Positions 8,888-16,721 of a stretch of 64,000 nt of DNA are shown in pieces. Numbering within the stretch: position 1 is the stretch's first letter; each line of letters starts with the position of its first letter. The notes beneath the pieces were generated by a model. The model did not search any database, was not told the DNA's origin, and saw nothing but the letters and a program-made list of their open reading frames with translations. Origin of the DNA: CAVOAK01 sp963664465 (GTDB taxonomy: Bacteria > Pseudomonadota > Alphaproteobacteria > UBA8366 > CAVOAK01); NCBI GenBank assembly GCA_963664465.2, contig CAXXSU010000004.1, positions 1 to 64,000 of the forward strand, given 5' to 3'. The translations under genes and the position numbers were made by a program.

Positions 8888-9322
8888 CCCAGAATTTCGA
8901 CCCGAACGATGCCCGAGTCTTCACCACCCAATCGACGACATTCTTCCACAAATGCCGGGTTCGAATACCATATGTCGCCGTCCTGCGCCAGCCTACCACT
9001 AGGTTTCGCCAAGCAGCGGTCCAACCGGGAACAGTCAACTTCGGCGAACCGAGCCGCAAGAACTTCTCGGTTTCAATTAGAGTTACGGAAGAGGACCTGC
9101 TGTTCTTGAGTGCGAGGCCAAATGCATACTCTATATTGTGCCACACCTAATCAAGAACGGAATATATAGTATTAAATTAATGAACCCAAGAGAAAAACAA
9201 CACAAATTTTTATATAAGGAAGTGATGATTACTCAAGTACATCTATAACTTCATTGACTCTAATCATTGGATATGCAGACTATACAATTGTACAAAATGA
9301 TGACTCGTTGGGGGCTGGGAAA
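8888..9322. promoter_or_regulatory. Divergent intergenic region, AT-rich towards mucR-like gene
   Basis: No convincing gene is seen. The left two thirds have ordinary base composition and should hold the rpiB promoter. From about 9130 to 9300 the DNA becomes strikingly AT-rich, with many TA steps, directly before the MucR/Ros-type regulator. Proteins of that family bind AT-rich, TA-containing DNA and usually repress their own gene, so this stretch is a plausible autoregulatory operator (inference). No exact -35/-10 pair could be assigned. Confidence 0.4.
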
Positions 9323-9763
9323 ATGAAAGAAGCGGGCAGCGAGAACACTTCGCGGACCGAGATATTGCGCATGACGGCAGACGTCGTGTCGGCATACCTT
9401 GGAAATAATCTACTGCCATCGGGGAAGATCCCTGAAGTCATTAGTACCGTGTATGGTTCGCTGAACGGTATCAATGGCGGCGCCGGCGCAGGTCGTGGAG
9501 AACTGCCAAAGGCGGCTGTACCAATCCGCAAATCGGTGACGCCGGACTACATCGTTTGCCTAGAAGATGGCAAGAAGCTGAAGATGCTGAAGCGCCACTT
9601 GCGCACCACCTACAGCATGACCCCCGACGAATATCGCGTGAAATGGGGATTGTCTCCCGACTACCCGATGGTTGCGCCAAACTATTCGGCGCAGCGCTCG
9701 ACTTTTGCGAAGAAGATTGGGCTTGGACGTACGACCAAGCGCCGTCGCGCAATCGCTCATTAG
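9323..9763 (+). CDS. MucR/Ros-family zinc-finger transcriptional regulator
   Basis: A 146-residue alphaproteobacterial regulator. The N-terminal half carries the oligomerisation segment (TEILRMTADVVSAYLGNN). The C-terminal half carries the prokaryotic zinc-finger region (YIVCLEDGKKLKMLKRHL) followed by MTPDEYRVKWGL and DYPMVAPNYSAQRS. The start at 9323 follows a GGGGGCTGGG purine-rich site and matches the family N-terminus; the upstream in-frame ATG at 9254 lies in AT-rich non-family sequence. Relatives control motility, exopolysaccharide and cell-cycle genes as nucleoid-like silencers. A truncated second homologue lies at 63.7 kb. Confidence 0.9.
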   Translation: MKEAGSENTSRTEILRMTADVVSAYLGNNLLPSGKIPEVISTVYGSLNGINGGAGAGRGELPKAAVPIRKSVTPDYIVCLEDGKKLKMLKRHLRTTYSMTPDEYRVKWGLSPDYPMVAPNYSAQRSTFAKKIGLGRTTKRRRAIAH

Positions 9764-9922
9764 GCTGCGCTTCGCGCCAAGTATTCTGCAAATTCCAAGT
9801 TCGAACGCCACCAAGAATTAAACAGCATCCAAAGACATCTTGAGATCGGGCTGCAAGGCCTACTCCGTTCTGCAAGATATCGGGTGGCGTCGCGGGAGTA
9901 TCACAACGTTTTGTGTCCTCCG

Positions 9923-9950
9923 CTCGGTGCCCTGGACTCGGTGCCCTGGA
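9923..9950. repeat. 14-bp tandem duplication
   Basis: CTCGGTGCCCTGGA occurs twice back to back (9923-9936 and 9937-9950) in the non-coding stretch between the mucR-like gene and the split DUF6898 gene. It looks like a replication-slippage duplication; no function is suggested. The rest of 9764-10002 shows no supportable gene. Confidence 0.7.
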
Positions 9951-10002
9951 CCGGCACTTTCAGCAACGATACAGCGATCATTCGCCTGGAAACGAATTCC
10001 GG

Positions 10003-10115
10003 TTAGACCCCCTGCGATCTCTTTCGCAGAACATAGTGAAGTTTTCGGACTGCGGTTCGCTTCAGCGCCTCTTCCCCCTGTTTGGGATCGCCGACGATCG
10101 ACACTTCGACCCTAG
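10003..10115 (-). pseudogene. DUF6898-like gene, 3' part separated by IS insertion
   Basis: Read on the minus strand from the CTAG at 10112-10115, this segment encodes VEVSIVGDPKQGEEALKRTA and continues through KLHYVLRKRSQGV to a TAA at 10003. It joins in frame to the 5' part at 12992-13080 when the insertion and one CTAG copy are removed. The rebuilt product of about 65 residues resembles the small alphaproteobacterial DUF6898 proteins of unknown function. The tandem IS separates the two halves, so the gene is presumably inactive. Confidence 0.7.
10112..10115. repeat. Target-site duplication CTAG, left copy
   Basis: CTAG immediately precedes the left inverted repeat of the IS1182-like array, and the identical CTAG follows the right end at 12992-12995. 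Removing the array plus one copy restores an open frame in the interrupted gene, which strongly supports this as a genuine 4-bp target duplication. Confidence 0.85.
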
Positions 10116-10179
10116 CAGCCCGTTGACGAAGTCTTCCCTGGACGAAGTCGGCATGGTCTGATTCTCTGGTGTCCTGGCC

Positions 10180-11585
10180 TGAAGGGGGGTTCGCTGATGG
10201 CGATGGGACAGCAGAAGGATCGTCAGGGGGACTTGATGGTGAGCTGGTCGGAGATGCCGCGCTCGCCTGGTCATGTATTTTACGACCGCCTGCAGTTGGT
10301 ACTGATCGAGGGCGGCTTCGACGGCTTCGCCGAGGCGGTCTGCCAGCCCTATTACGCGGCCAGGATGGGGGCGCCTTCGGTGCCACCCGGGCGCTACTTC
10401 CGTATGCACCTGGTGGGCTACTTCGAGGGTATCGACTCTGAGCGTGGGCTGGAGTGGCGCTGCTCGGATTCCCTGTCGCTACGGGAGTTCCTGCTGTTGG
10501 AGATGCGGGAACGGGTGCCGGACCATTCCTGGCTGTCACGGACCCGCGCGCGCCTGCCCCATGAAGTCCACACGGCGGTGTTTGACTGGGTCCTGGCGCT
10601 GATCGCCGAGGCGGGTCTGGTGAAGGGCGAGCGCATCGGGGTGGATGCCTCGACCATGGAGGCCAACGCGGCGCTGCGCAACATCGTGCGGAGGGACACG
10701 GGCGAGGGTTACCGGGGGATGCTGGAGCGCTTGGCCCAGGAGAGCGGTATCGAGACACCCACGGCTGAGGACCTGGCGCGTCTGGACCGCAAGCGCAAGG
10801 GCAAGAAGCTCTCGAACCAGGACTGGGTTTCCAGGAGCGACCCCGAGGCCAAGATCGCCAAGATGAAGGACGGCACCACGCACCTGGCCTACAAGCCCGA
10901 GCACGCGGTGGATCTGGACACCGGCGCGGTGGTGGCGGCGGAGCTGCACCCGGCCGACGAGGGCGATACGACAACGCTTCCCAAGACCCTGGCGGCGGCC
11001 GAGGCAAACCTCGAGGCGGTGGATGTGGCGCCGACGGCCGAAGATCCGGCCGAATGTGTGACCGATAAGGGCTACCACTCACGGTTGGTCTTGAAGGCGC
11101 TCGACGACGGCCCCTGGAAGAGCCGGATCTCCGAGCCCAAGCAGAAGGGTTTTGCGCGCTGGCACGGAGATGATGCGGCTCGCCGGGCGGTCACCAACAA
11201 CCGGACCCGGCTGTTATCGGGGGTGGCCAGGGAAGCCTTCAAGCTGCGCGCCGAGATCGTCGAGCGCTCCTTTGCCCACAACCTCGATCGCGGCGGTATG
11301 CGCCGGACCTGGCTTCGGGGCCGCGAGAACGTGCACAAGCGATACCTGCTTCACGTCGCCGGCCACAACCTATCGTTGCTGATGCGCCAACTCATCGGCG
11401 CCGGCACCCCGAAGGAGGCCGTGGCGGGCGGAATTGGCGCCTTGTTCGTGCTTGTTACGCCCGCTGGAGCCGTCCTGGTCGTTCAGATCGTCCTCATCGT
11501 CTCGGAGGATGGCGAAACCGCCTTCGCCGCGATATGCTTCGCCGTGGCGTGAAACCCGGTCAATGACGCCTTTTTCAACGGGCTG
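10180..11585 (+). repeat. Direct repeat unit 1 of the IS array (1406 bp)
   Basis: This unit begins TGAAGGGGGGTTCGCTGATG and runs to the right inverted repeat. It recurs at 11586-12991 with no difference noticed on reading and with an identical translated product. Such a perfect kilobase direct repeat is recombination-prone and a hazard for short-read assembly. Confidence 0.85.
10197..11552 (+). CDS. IS1182-like DDE transposase, copy 1
   Basis: A 451-residue DDE transposase. The N-terminus (YYAARMGAPSVPPGRYFRMH) is the conserved helical region of IS1182/IS5-type transposases. The catalytic core shows the first Asp in IGVDASTMEAN, the second in CVTDKGYHS and the Glu in the IVERSFAHNLDRGGMRR block. 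ATG at 10197 follows an AAGGGGGG site. The last ~40 residues are hydrophobic and read to within about 30 bp of the right inverted repeat, which is unusual but shared by both copies. Confidence 0.9.
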   Translation: MAMGQQKDRQGDLMVSWSEMPRSPGHVFYDRLQLVLIEGGFDGFAEAVCQPYYAARMGAPSVPPGRYFRMHLVGYFEGIDSERGLEWRCSDSLSLREFLLLEMRERVPDHSWLSRTRARLPHEVHTAVFDWVLALIAEAGLVKGERIGVDASTMEANAALRNIVRRDTGEGYRGMLERLAQESGIETPTAEDLARLDRKRKGKKLSNQDWVSRSDPEAKIAKMKDGTTHLAYKPEHAVDLDTGAVVAAELHPADEGDTTTLPKTLAAAEANLEAVDVAPTAEDPAECVTDKGYHSRLVLKALDDGPWKSRISEPKQKGFARWHGDDAARRAVTNNRTRLLSGVAREAFKLRAEIVERSFAHNLDRGGMRRTWLRGRENVHKRYLLHVAGHNLSLLMRQLIGAGTPKEAVAGGIGALFVLVTPAGAVLVVQIVLIVSEDGETAFAAICFAVA

Positions 11586-12991
11586 TGAAGGGGGGTTCGC
11601 TGATGGCGATGGGACAGCAGAAGGATCGTCAGGGGGACTTGATGGTGAGCTGGTCGGAGATGCCGCGCTCGCCTGGTCATGTATTTTACGACCGCCTGCA
11701 GTTGGTACTGATCGAGGGCGGCTTCGACGGCTTCGCCGAGGCGGTCTGCCAGCCCTATTACGCGGCCAGGATGGGGGCGCCTTCGGTGCCACCCGGGCGC
11801 TACTTCCGTATGCACCTGGTGGGCTACTTCGAGGGTATCGACTCTGAGCGTGGGCTGGAGTGGCGCTGCTCGGATTCCCTGTCGCTACGGGAGTTCCTGC
11901 TGTTGGAGATGCGGGAACGGGTGCCGGACCATTCCTGGCTGTCACGGACCCGCGCGCGCCTGCCCCATGAAGTCCACACGGCGGTGTTTGACTGGGTCCT
12001 GGCGCTGATCGCCGAGGCGGGTCTGGTGAAGGGCGAGCGCATCGGGGTGGATGCCTCGACCATGGAGGCCAACGCGGCGCTGCGCAACATCGTGCGGAGG
12101 GACACGGGCGAGGGTTACCGGGGGATGCTGGAGCGCTTGGCCCAGGAGAGCGGTATCGAGACACCCACGGCTGAGGACCTGGCGCGTCTGGACCGCAAGC
12201 GCAAGGGCAAGAAGCTCTCGAACCAGGACTGGGTTTCCAGGAGCGACCCCGAGGCCAAGATCGCCAAGATGAAGGACGGCACCACGCACCTGGCCTACAA
12301 GCCCGAGCACGCGGTGGATCTGGACACCGGCGCGGTGGTGGCGGCGGAGCTGCACCCGGCCGACGAGGGCGATACGACAACGCTTCCCAAGACCCTGGCG
12401 GCGGCCGAGGCAAACCTCGAGGCGGTGGATGTGGCGCCGACGGCCGAAGATCCGGCCGAATGTGTGACCGATAAGGGCTACCACTCACGGTTGGTCTTGA
12501 AGGCGCTCGACGACGGCCCCTGGAAGAGCCGGATCTCCGAGCCCAAGCAGAAGGGTTTTGCGCGCTGGCACGGAGATGATGCGGCTCGCCGGGCGGTCAC
12601 CAACAACCGGACCCGGCTGTTATCGGGGGTGGCCAGGGAAGCCTTCAAGCTGCGCGCCGAGATCGTCGAGCGCTCCTTTGCCCACAACCTCGATCGCGGC
12701 GGTATGCGCCGGACCTGGCTTCGGGGCCGCGAGAACGTGCACAAGCGATACCTGCTTCACGTCGCCGGCCACAACCTATCGTTGCTGATGCGCCAACTCA
12801 TCGGCGCCGGCACCCCGAAGGAGGCCGTGGCGGGCGGAATTGGCGCCTTGTTCGTGCTTGTTACGCCCGCTGGAGCCGTCCTGGTCGTTCAGATCGTCCT
12901 CATCGTCTCGGAGGATGGCGAAACCGCCTTCGCCGCGATATGCTTCGCCGTGGCGTGAAACCCGGTCAATGACGCCTTTTTCAACGGGCTG
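11586..12991 (+). repeat. Direct repeat unit 2 of the IS array (1406 bp)
   Basis: Second copy of the unit at 10180-11585. It abuts the right inverted repeat of copy 1 with no spacer and has its own right inverted repeat, but no left one. It therefore could not transpose alone, although it retains a complete transposase gene. Confidence 0.85.
11603..12958 (+). CDS. IS1182-like DDE transposase, copy 2
   Basis: Identical in sequence to the copy at 10197-11552, with the same DDE residues. I start it at the ATG equivalent to copy 1. A GTG six codons upstream (11585) arises only from the junction with the previous copy. It lies in a left-truncated element but could still supply transposase in trans to copy 1. 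Confidence 0.9.
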   Translation: MAMGQQKDRQGDLMVSWSEMPRSPGHVFYDRLQLVLIEGGFDGFAEAVCQPYYAARMGAPSVPPGRYFRMHLVGYFEGIDSERGLEWRCSDSLSLREFLLLEMRERVPDHSWLSRTRARLPHEVHTAVFDWVLALIAEAGLVKGERIGVDASTMEANAALRNIVRRDTGEGYRGMLERLAQESGIETPTAEDLARLDRKRKGKKLSNQDWVSRSDPEAKIAKMKDGTTHLAYKPEHAVDLDTGAVVAAELHPADEGDTTTLPKTLAAAEANLEAVDVAPTAEDPAECVTDKGYHSRLVLKALDDGPWKSRISEPKQKGFARWHGDDAARRAVTNNRTRLLSGVAREAFKLRAEIVERSFAHNLDRGGMRRTWLRGRENVHKRYLLHVAGHNLSLLMRQLIGAGTPKEAVAGGIGALFVLVTPAGAVLVVQIVLIVSEDGETAFAAICFAVA

Positions 12992-12995
12992 CTAG
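12992..12995. repeat. Target-site duplication CTAG, right copy
   Basis: Right-hand partner of the CTAG at 10112-10115, directly after the terminal CAACGGGCTG of the element. Confidence 0.85.
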
Positions 12996-13080
12996 TCCTC
13001 GTGTCGACAGCGGAAACCTTTACATATTTTCCGACGGGAATGTATTCCAGGATCACATGATCTTTCGCATTGTCCGCCAT
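12992..13080 (-). pseudogene. DUF6898-like gene, 5' part separated by IS insertion
   Basis: From the ATG at 13080 the minus strand reads MADNAKDHVILEYIPVGKYV and then KVSAVDTRT up to the CTAG duplication, where the IS array starts. The natural continuation is at 10003-10115. With the array present the frame runs on into IS sequence and would yield a chimeric product. Longer in-frame starts up to 13248 exist, but the conserved family region begins near this ATG. The neighbouring gcdH gene is divergent, so 13081-13322 should hold both promoters. Confidence 0.7.
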
Positions 13081-13322
13081 TGGAATTCTACCCATCGCCC
13101 GGAAAGGTGCTGGATCGGAGTATACGGCATTGTAACCGGTCGCGGGAGCGTTGGTGGACGGAAGCGCCGACTTAGCAGCGGCGTGAAGCCAAGCAGGCAT
13201 CGCCGAGGTTGAATAATCTGAACTCGGTTGTTCAGTGCCAAGGCGCATCGAACTCGATAGAATGCCCGCGATTCAGGCGCCGCGTGGAGCGTCCAGCCAT
13301 TGGCCGCTACAGGAGAGACCCC

Positions 13323-14552
13323 ATGACGGCGACCAAAACCGCAGCCAAAAAAGCAACGCCCGAGAAACCGCACAGCAACCGCACGCCGTTTTCTTGGGAA
13401 GACCCTTTCCTGCTGGCCGAGCAATTGACCGACGAGGAGCGGATGGTGCGCGACACCGCACACAGCTACGCGCAATCGACGCTCCTGCCACGCATTGTTG
13501 AGGCAAACAGAAACGAGATATTTCATCGTGAAATCATGACCGAAATGGGTGAGCTCGGCATGCTCGGGGCGACGATCGACGGCTATGGATGCGCTGGTGT
13601 GAACAACGTTTGCTATGGCCTGATCGCCCATGAGATCGAACGCGTAGATTCGAGCTACCGATCCGTGTTCAGTGTGCAGTCGTCCCTGGTTATGCACCCA
13701 ATCCATGAATACGGCAGCGAACAGCAACGCGAAACGTATCTTCCAAAGCTCGCATCCGGAGAATTTATCGGCTGCTTTGGACTTACCGAACCTGATTTCG
13801 GCTCGGACGCGGGAGGCCTGCGCAGCCGCGCAAAGAAAGTCGATGGCGGCTGGCAAATGAGCGGTAACAAAATGTGGATCAGCAATGCTCCCATCGCCGA
13901 TATCTTCATCATCTGGGCCAAGGACGACGCGGACGACATTCGCGGTTTCATCCTTGAGAAAGGCATGAAAGGGCTGTCAGCGCAGAAAATCGAGGGAAAA
14001 TTCAGCTTGCGGGCCTCCTCGACCGGCGAAATAGCGATGGACCAGGTGTTCGTTCCCGACGAGAACCAATTGCCCGATGCAAAAGGTCTCAGTGGACCAT
14101 TCGGTTGCCTGAACAACGCTCGGTTCGGGATCGCCTGGGGGGCGTTGGGTGCCGCCACATCGTGTTGGCATGCCGCACGAACTTATACGCTCGAACGCAA
14201 TCAGTTCGGCCGGCCGCTCGCCGCCAATCAATTGATCCAGAAAAAGCTTGCGGACATGCAGACGGAGATCTCGATCGGGCTTCAGTCGTGTCTCCAAACC
14301 GGCCGGCTCAAAGATGAGGGCCGCGCTGCACCGGAATTGATCTCACTCATCAAACGCAATTCTGCCGGCAAGGCATTGGATATAGCGCGCACCGCCCGTG
14401 ACATGCACGGTGGCAACGGAGTTGCCGACGAATTTCACGTCATCCGCCATATGATGAACCTTGAATCGGTCAACACATACGAGGGAACCCACGATATCCA
14501 CGCCTTGATCCTCGGCCGCGCACAGACCGGGATTCAGGCGTTCACTGGCTAG
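13323..14552 (+). CDS. gcdH: Glutaryl-CoA dehydrogenase
   Basis: An FAD acyl-CoA dehydrogenase that oxidises and decarboxylates glutaryl-CoA to crotonyl-CoA in lysine and tryptophan breakdown. 409 residues from the ATG at 13323, preceded by AGGAGA. CFGLTEPDFGSDAGGLRSRA contacts the flavin. RNQFGRPLAANQLIQKKLAD and MHGGNGVADEFHVIRHM are typical of the glutaryl-CoA branch. The catalytic base is the Glu in VNTYEGTHDIHALILGRA. The gene runs directly into a DMT-type exporter with a 5-bp gap. Confidence 0.93.
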   Translation: MTATKTAAKKATPEKPHSNRTPFSWEDPFLLAEQLTDEERMVRDTAHSYAQSTLLPRIVEANRNEIFHREIMTEMGELGMLGATIDGYGCAGVNNVCYGLIAHEIERVDSSYRSVFSVQSSLVMHPIHEYGSEQQRETYLPKLASGEFIGCFGLTEPDFGSDAGGLRSRAKKVDGGWQMSGNKMWISNAPIADIFIIWAKDDADDIRGFILEKGMKGLSAQKIEGKFSLRASSTGEIAMDQVFVPDENQLPDAKGLSGPFGCLNNARFGIAWGALGAATSCWHAARTYTLERNQFGRPLAANQLIQKKLADMQTEISIGLQSCLQTGRLKDEGRAAPELISLIKRNSAGKALDIARTARDMHGGNGVADEFHVIRHMMNLESVNTYEGTHDIHALILGRAQTGIQAFTG

Positions 14553-14557
14553 TTCGG

Positions 14558-15505
14558 GTGACCGAAGGCAACACAATTCAGATCGGCGCTACAACGCCCG
14601 GGCAACCACGCGTCCCGGTCAGCGCCATTTTCTTGCTGATATTGCTTGCACTCGACTGGGGTTTGCTCTGGCCTGTGATGAAGTTTGCCGTCGGCGAAAT
14701 GCCCTACATGACTTTCCGGATGGTAACGGCGTGGGGCAGCAGCGCCGCAATCTTTTTAATGCTTATGGTGTTCGCACGGCCGCTCCGCGTGACACGCGCC
14801 GAAGTCTTGCCGCTCATCGTTGCGAGTATTTTCAATGTCGCCGGCTGGCTGGGTTTCTCAGGCTGGGGATTAACCCTGCTCACGGCGGGACGGGCGACTA
14901 TCCTCGCCTACACAATGCCGGTTTGGGCCTTCCTCGCAGCCCTCGTCATCCTGAATGAACGCGGCAGCATGCGGCACGCCATTGGCGTGATCTGTGGGCT
15001 CGGTGCGGTCGTAACCCTCGTCAGCGCTGATTTTGACCGTATGAGCAGCGCTCCGCTCGGGGTTCTGGCGATGCTTGGCGCAGCGCTCAGTTGGGGTATT
15101 GGCGCGGTCCTGCAACGACGCATCGCCTGGGCCTCACCCATGACGACGATCACCGCGTGGCAGCTCTTTATCGGTGGCATTCCGCTGACAGCGCTGGCCC
15201 TCCTTTTCGAACCACTCGGCGTGACATTGGCATCACCGAGCGCGTGGGTGGCAACCGGATTCGTCATCCTGATTGGCACCGCGCTTGGCCTCAACATTTG
15301 GTTCAAGATCCTGCAACTCGTGCCAACCAACGTTGCCTCATTAGGGGTTCTCCCGGTGCCTTTGATCGGTGTATTCGCGGCCGCAGTGGCGCTCGACGAG
15401 CCAACCGGATGGCAAGAACTGACGGCGCTTGCGCTCGTGACGGCCGCGCTGGCGACGTTAATGCCCATGCCACGCATGACAATGCCGCGACAAAGCCGCG
15501 ATTGA
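14558..15505 (+). CDS. DMT-superfamily (EamA) membrane transporter
   Basis: A 315-residue inner-membrane protein with about ten hydrophobic segments arranged as two EamA repeats, typical of drug/metabolite exporters. The start is the GTG at 14558, five bases after gcdH, which suggests co-transcription; the N-terminal 20 residues are polar and precede the first helix. The substrate cannot be predicted. Linkage to gcdH hints at a metabolite of amino-acid catabolism but is weak evidence. Confidence 0.85.
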   Translation: MTEGNTIQIGATTPGQPRVPVSAIFLLILLALDWGLLWPVMKFAVGEMPYMTFRMVTAWGSSAAIFLMLMVFARPLRVTRAEVLPLIVASIFNVAGWLGFSGWGLTLLTAGRATILAYTMPVWAFLAALVILNERGSMRHAIGVICGLGAVVTLVSADFDRMSSAPLGVLAMLGAALSWGIGAVLQRRIAWASPMTTITAWQLFIGGIPLTALALLFEPLGVTLASPSAWVATGFVILIGTALGLNIWFKILQLVPTNVASLGVLPVPLIGVFAAAVALDEPTGWQELTALALVTAALATLMPMPRMTMPRQSRD

Positions 15506-15716
15506 CCGGGCCGCGATTGACCGGAAAGACCGATTAAGCCGCCGGGTCATTACACGGGTTGTGGCCGTCGCGATTGAATATTCACGGCAAAGCACGCGGC
15601 ATTTCGCGTCAATCGTTGTGTCACAACTGCGCCGCGCATAGTCTATCGCAACATTGCAGGGTATCCGCGGCCATCATCTCAGCCGGAATTGAGCAACCAT
15701 TCAGGACCATAGGACA

Positions 15717-16721
15717 GTGAGCAGAGATCAGTCCGGCAGTTATCCAACGACACGCATGCGACGAAACCGTCGCAATGAGTCCGTGCGCCGCCTGGTCGCG
15801 GAGAAGCGATTATCGGTCGACGATCTGATTTGGCCGATCTTCGTCGTCGAAGGTAAGCGCCAGCGAATTCCTGTGGCGTCCATGCCTGGCGTTGATCGTC
15901 TATCGATCGACTTCGCGGTACAGGCAGCACGCGAGGCGGAAGAGCTCGGAATTCCAGCGATTGCGCTGTTCCCCAACATCGAGAATGAGCGAAAGAACGA
16001 GGACGGCAGCGAGGCCACCAACCCAGACAATCTCGTGTGTCGCGCCATCACTGCCGTCAAGGATGCCGTTCCGGAGCTGATGGTCGTTTGCGACGTTGCG
16101 CTCGATCCTTTCACCAGCCACGGCCACGACGGCGTCATGAGCGGCGACGAAATACTTAACGACGAGACTATCGAGGTGCTGTGCCGACAAGCAATTGTCC
16201 AGGCAAAAGCTGGCTGCGACACGATTGCACCATCGGACATGATGGATGGCCGCGTCGGTGCAATTCGCCAGGCGCTTGACGATGAAGGTTTACGGACCAC
16301 ACGAATTCTCGCCTACGCTGCGAAATACGCCTCGGCCTTTTATGGTCCGTTCCGCGATGCCGTCGGTTCGAAAGCCGCGTTGATTGGCGACAAACGCACC
16401 TATCAAATGGACCCGGCAAACAGCGACGAGGCACTGCGCGAGGTGGCGCTCGACCTTGCAGAAGGCGCCGACATGGTGATGGTCAAGCCAGGCTTGCCCT
16501 ATCTCGACATTATTCGGCGCGTCAAAGATACCTTCGGAGTCCCCACCTACGCCTACAATGTAAGCGGGGAATACGCGATGATGAAGGCGGCGGCGGAACA
16601 GGGCTGGCTCGATTGGGACAAGATCATTATCGAGGTCCTTACATCCTTCAAGCGAGCCGGTGCTGACGGCATCCTGACCTACGCGGCGCTGGAAGTGGCC
16701 CGCAAGCTCGCCGGCAAGTAG
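15717..16721 (+). CDS. hemB: Delta-aminolevulinic acid dehydratase (porphobilinogen synthase)
   Basis: Condenses two 5-aminolevulinate molecules to porphobilinogen in haem synthesis. 334 residues from a GTG start. The Schiff-base lysines lie in AYAAKYASAFYGPFRDA and MVMVKPGLPYLD. The metal loop reads DVALDPFTSHGHDG, with aspartates in place of the zinc cysteines, so this is the Mg-type enzyme known from Pseudomonas and many alphaproteobacteria. Its 3' end overlaps the convergent hydrolase gene by 43 bp. The 211 bp before it hold no gene. Confidence 0.95.
   Translation: MSRDQSGSYPTTRMRRNRRNESVRRLVAEKRLSVDDLIWPIFVVEGKRQRIPVASMPGVDRLSIDFAVQAAREAEELGIPAIALFPNIENERKNEDGSEATNPDNLVCRAITAVKDAVPELMVVCDVALDPFTSHGHDGVMSGDEILNDETIEVLCRQAIVQAKAGCDTIAPSDMMDGRVGAIRQALDDEGLRTTRILAYAAKYASAFYGPFRDAVGSKAALIGDKRTYQMDPANSDEALREVALDLAEGADMVMVKPGLPYLDIIRRVKDTFGVPTYAYNVSGEYAMMKAAAEQGWLDWDKIIIEVLTSFKRAGADGILTYAALEVARKLAGK

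Larger units (their letters stand above)
10116..12991 (+). mobile_element. Tandem IS1182-like insertion (one full and one left-truncated copy)
   Basis: The array starts with CAGCCCGTTGACGAAGTC and ends with the inverse of CAGCCCGTTGAAAAAGGC, giving imperfect terminal inverted repeats. Copy 1 spans 10116-11585 (1470 bp). A second copy of its last 1406 bp follows directly (11586-12991) and lacks the 64-bp left end. The two copies encode identical transposases. Because one CTAG pair flanks the whole array, I infer a single insertion followed by tandem duplication. An assembly artefact is possible. Confidence 0.85.

Noticed and set aside
8955..8985. A GGGTTCGAATACC stretch that looks like a tRNA T-arm
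   Set aside because: The flanking bases do not form a T-stem or acceptor stem and no CCA end follows at the right distance on either strand.
8811..9146. Minus-strand frame of 111 codons upstream of rpiB
   Set aside because: It overlaps rpiB in another frame and has no recognisable domain, with coding-like composition only in the overlap.
9251..9322. Longer start for the MucR-like protein at 9254
   Set aside because: The added residues fall in the AT-rich promoter-like stretch and do not match the family N-terminus; the ATG at 9323 has a better ribosome site.
10003..12488. Long minus-strand open frames (about 360-370 codons) opposite both IS1182-like transposases, rich in Pro, Arg and Ser
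   Set aside because: They mirror the GC-rich transposase genes, have no family features, and read across element boundaries. Only the final ~37 codons of the left one (10003-10115) are real, as the tail of the split DUF6898-like gene.
13053..13856. Minus-strand frame of 267 codons opposite gcdH
   Set aside because: It is antisense to the well-supported dehydrogenase gene and rich in residues expected from its complement.
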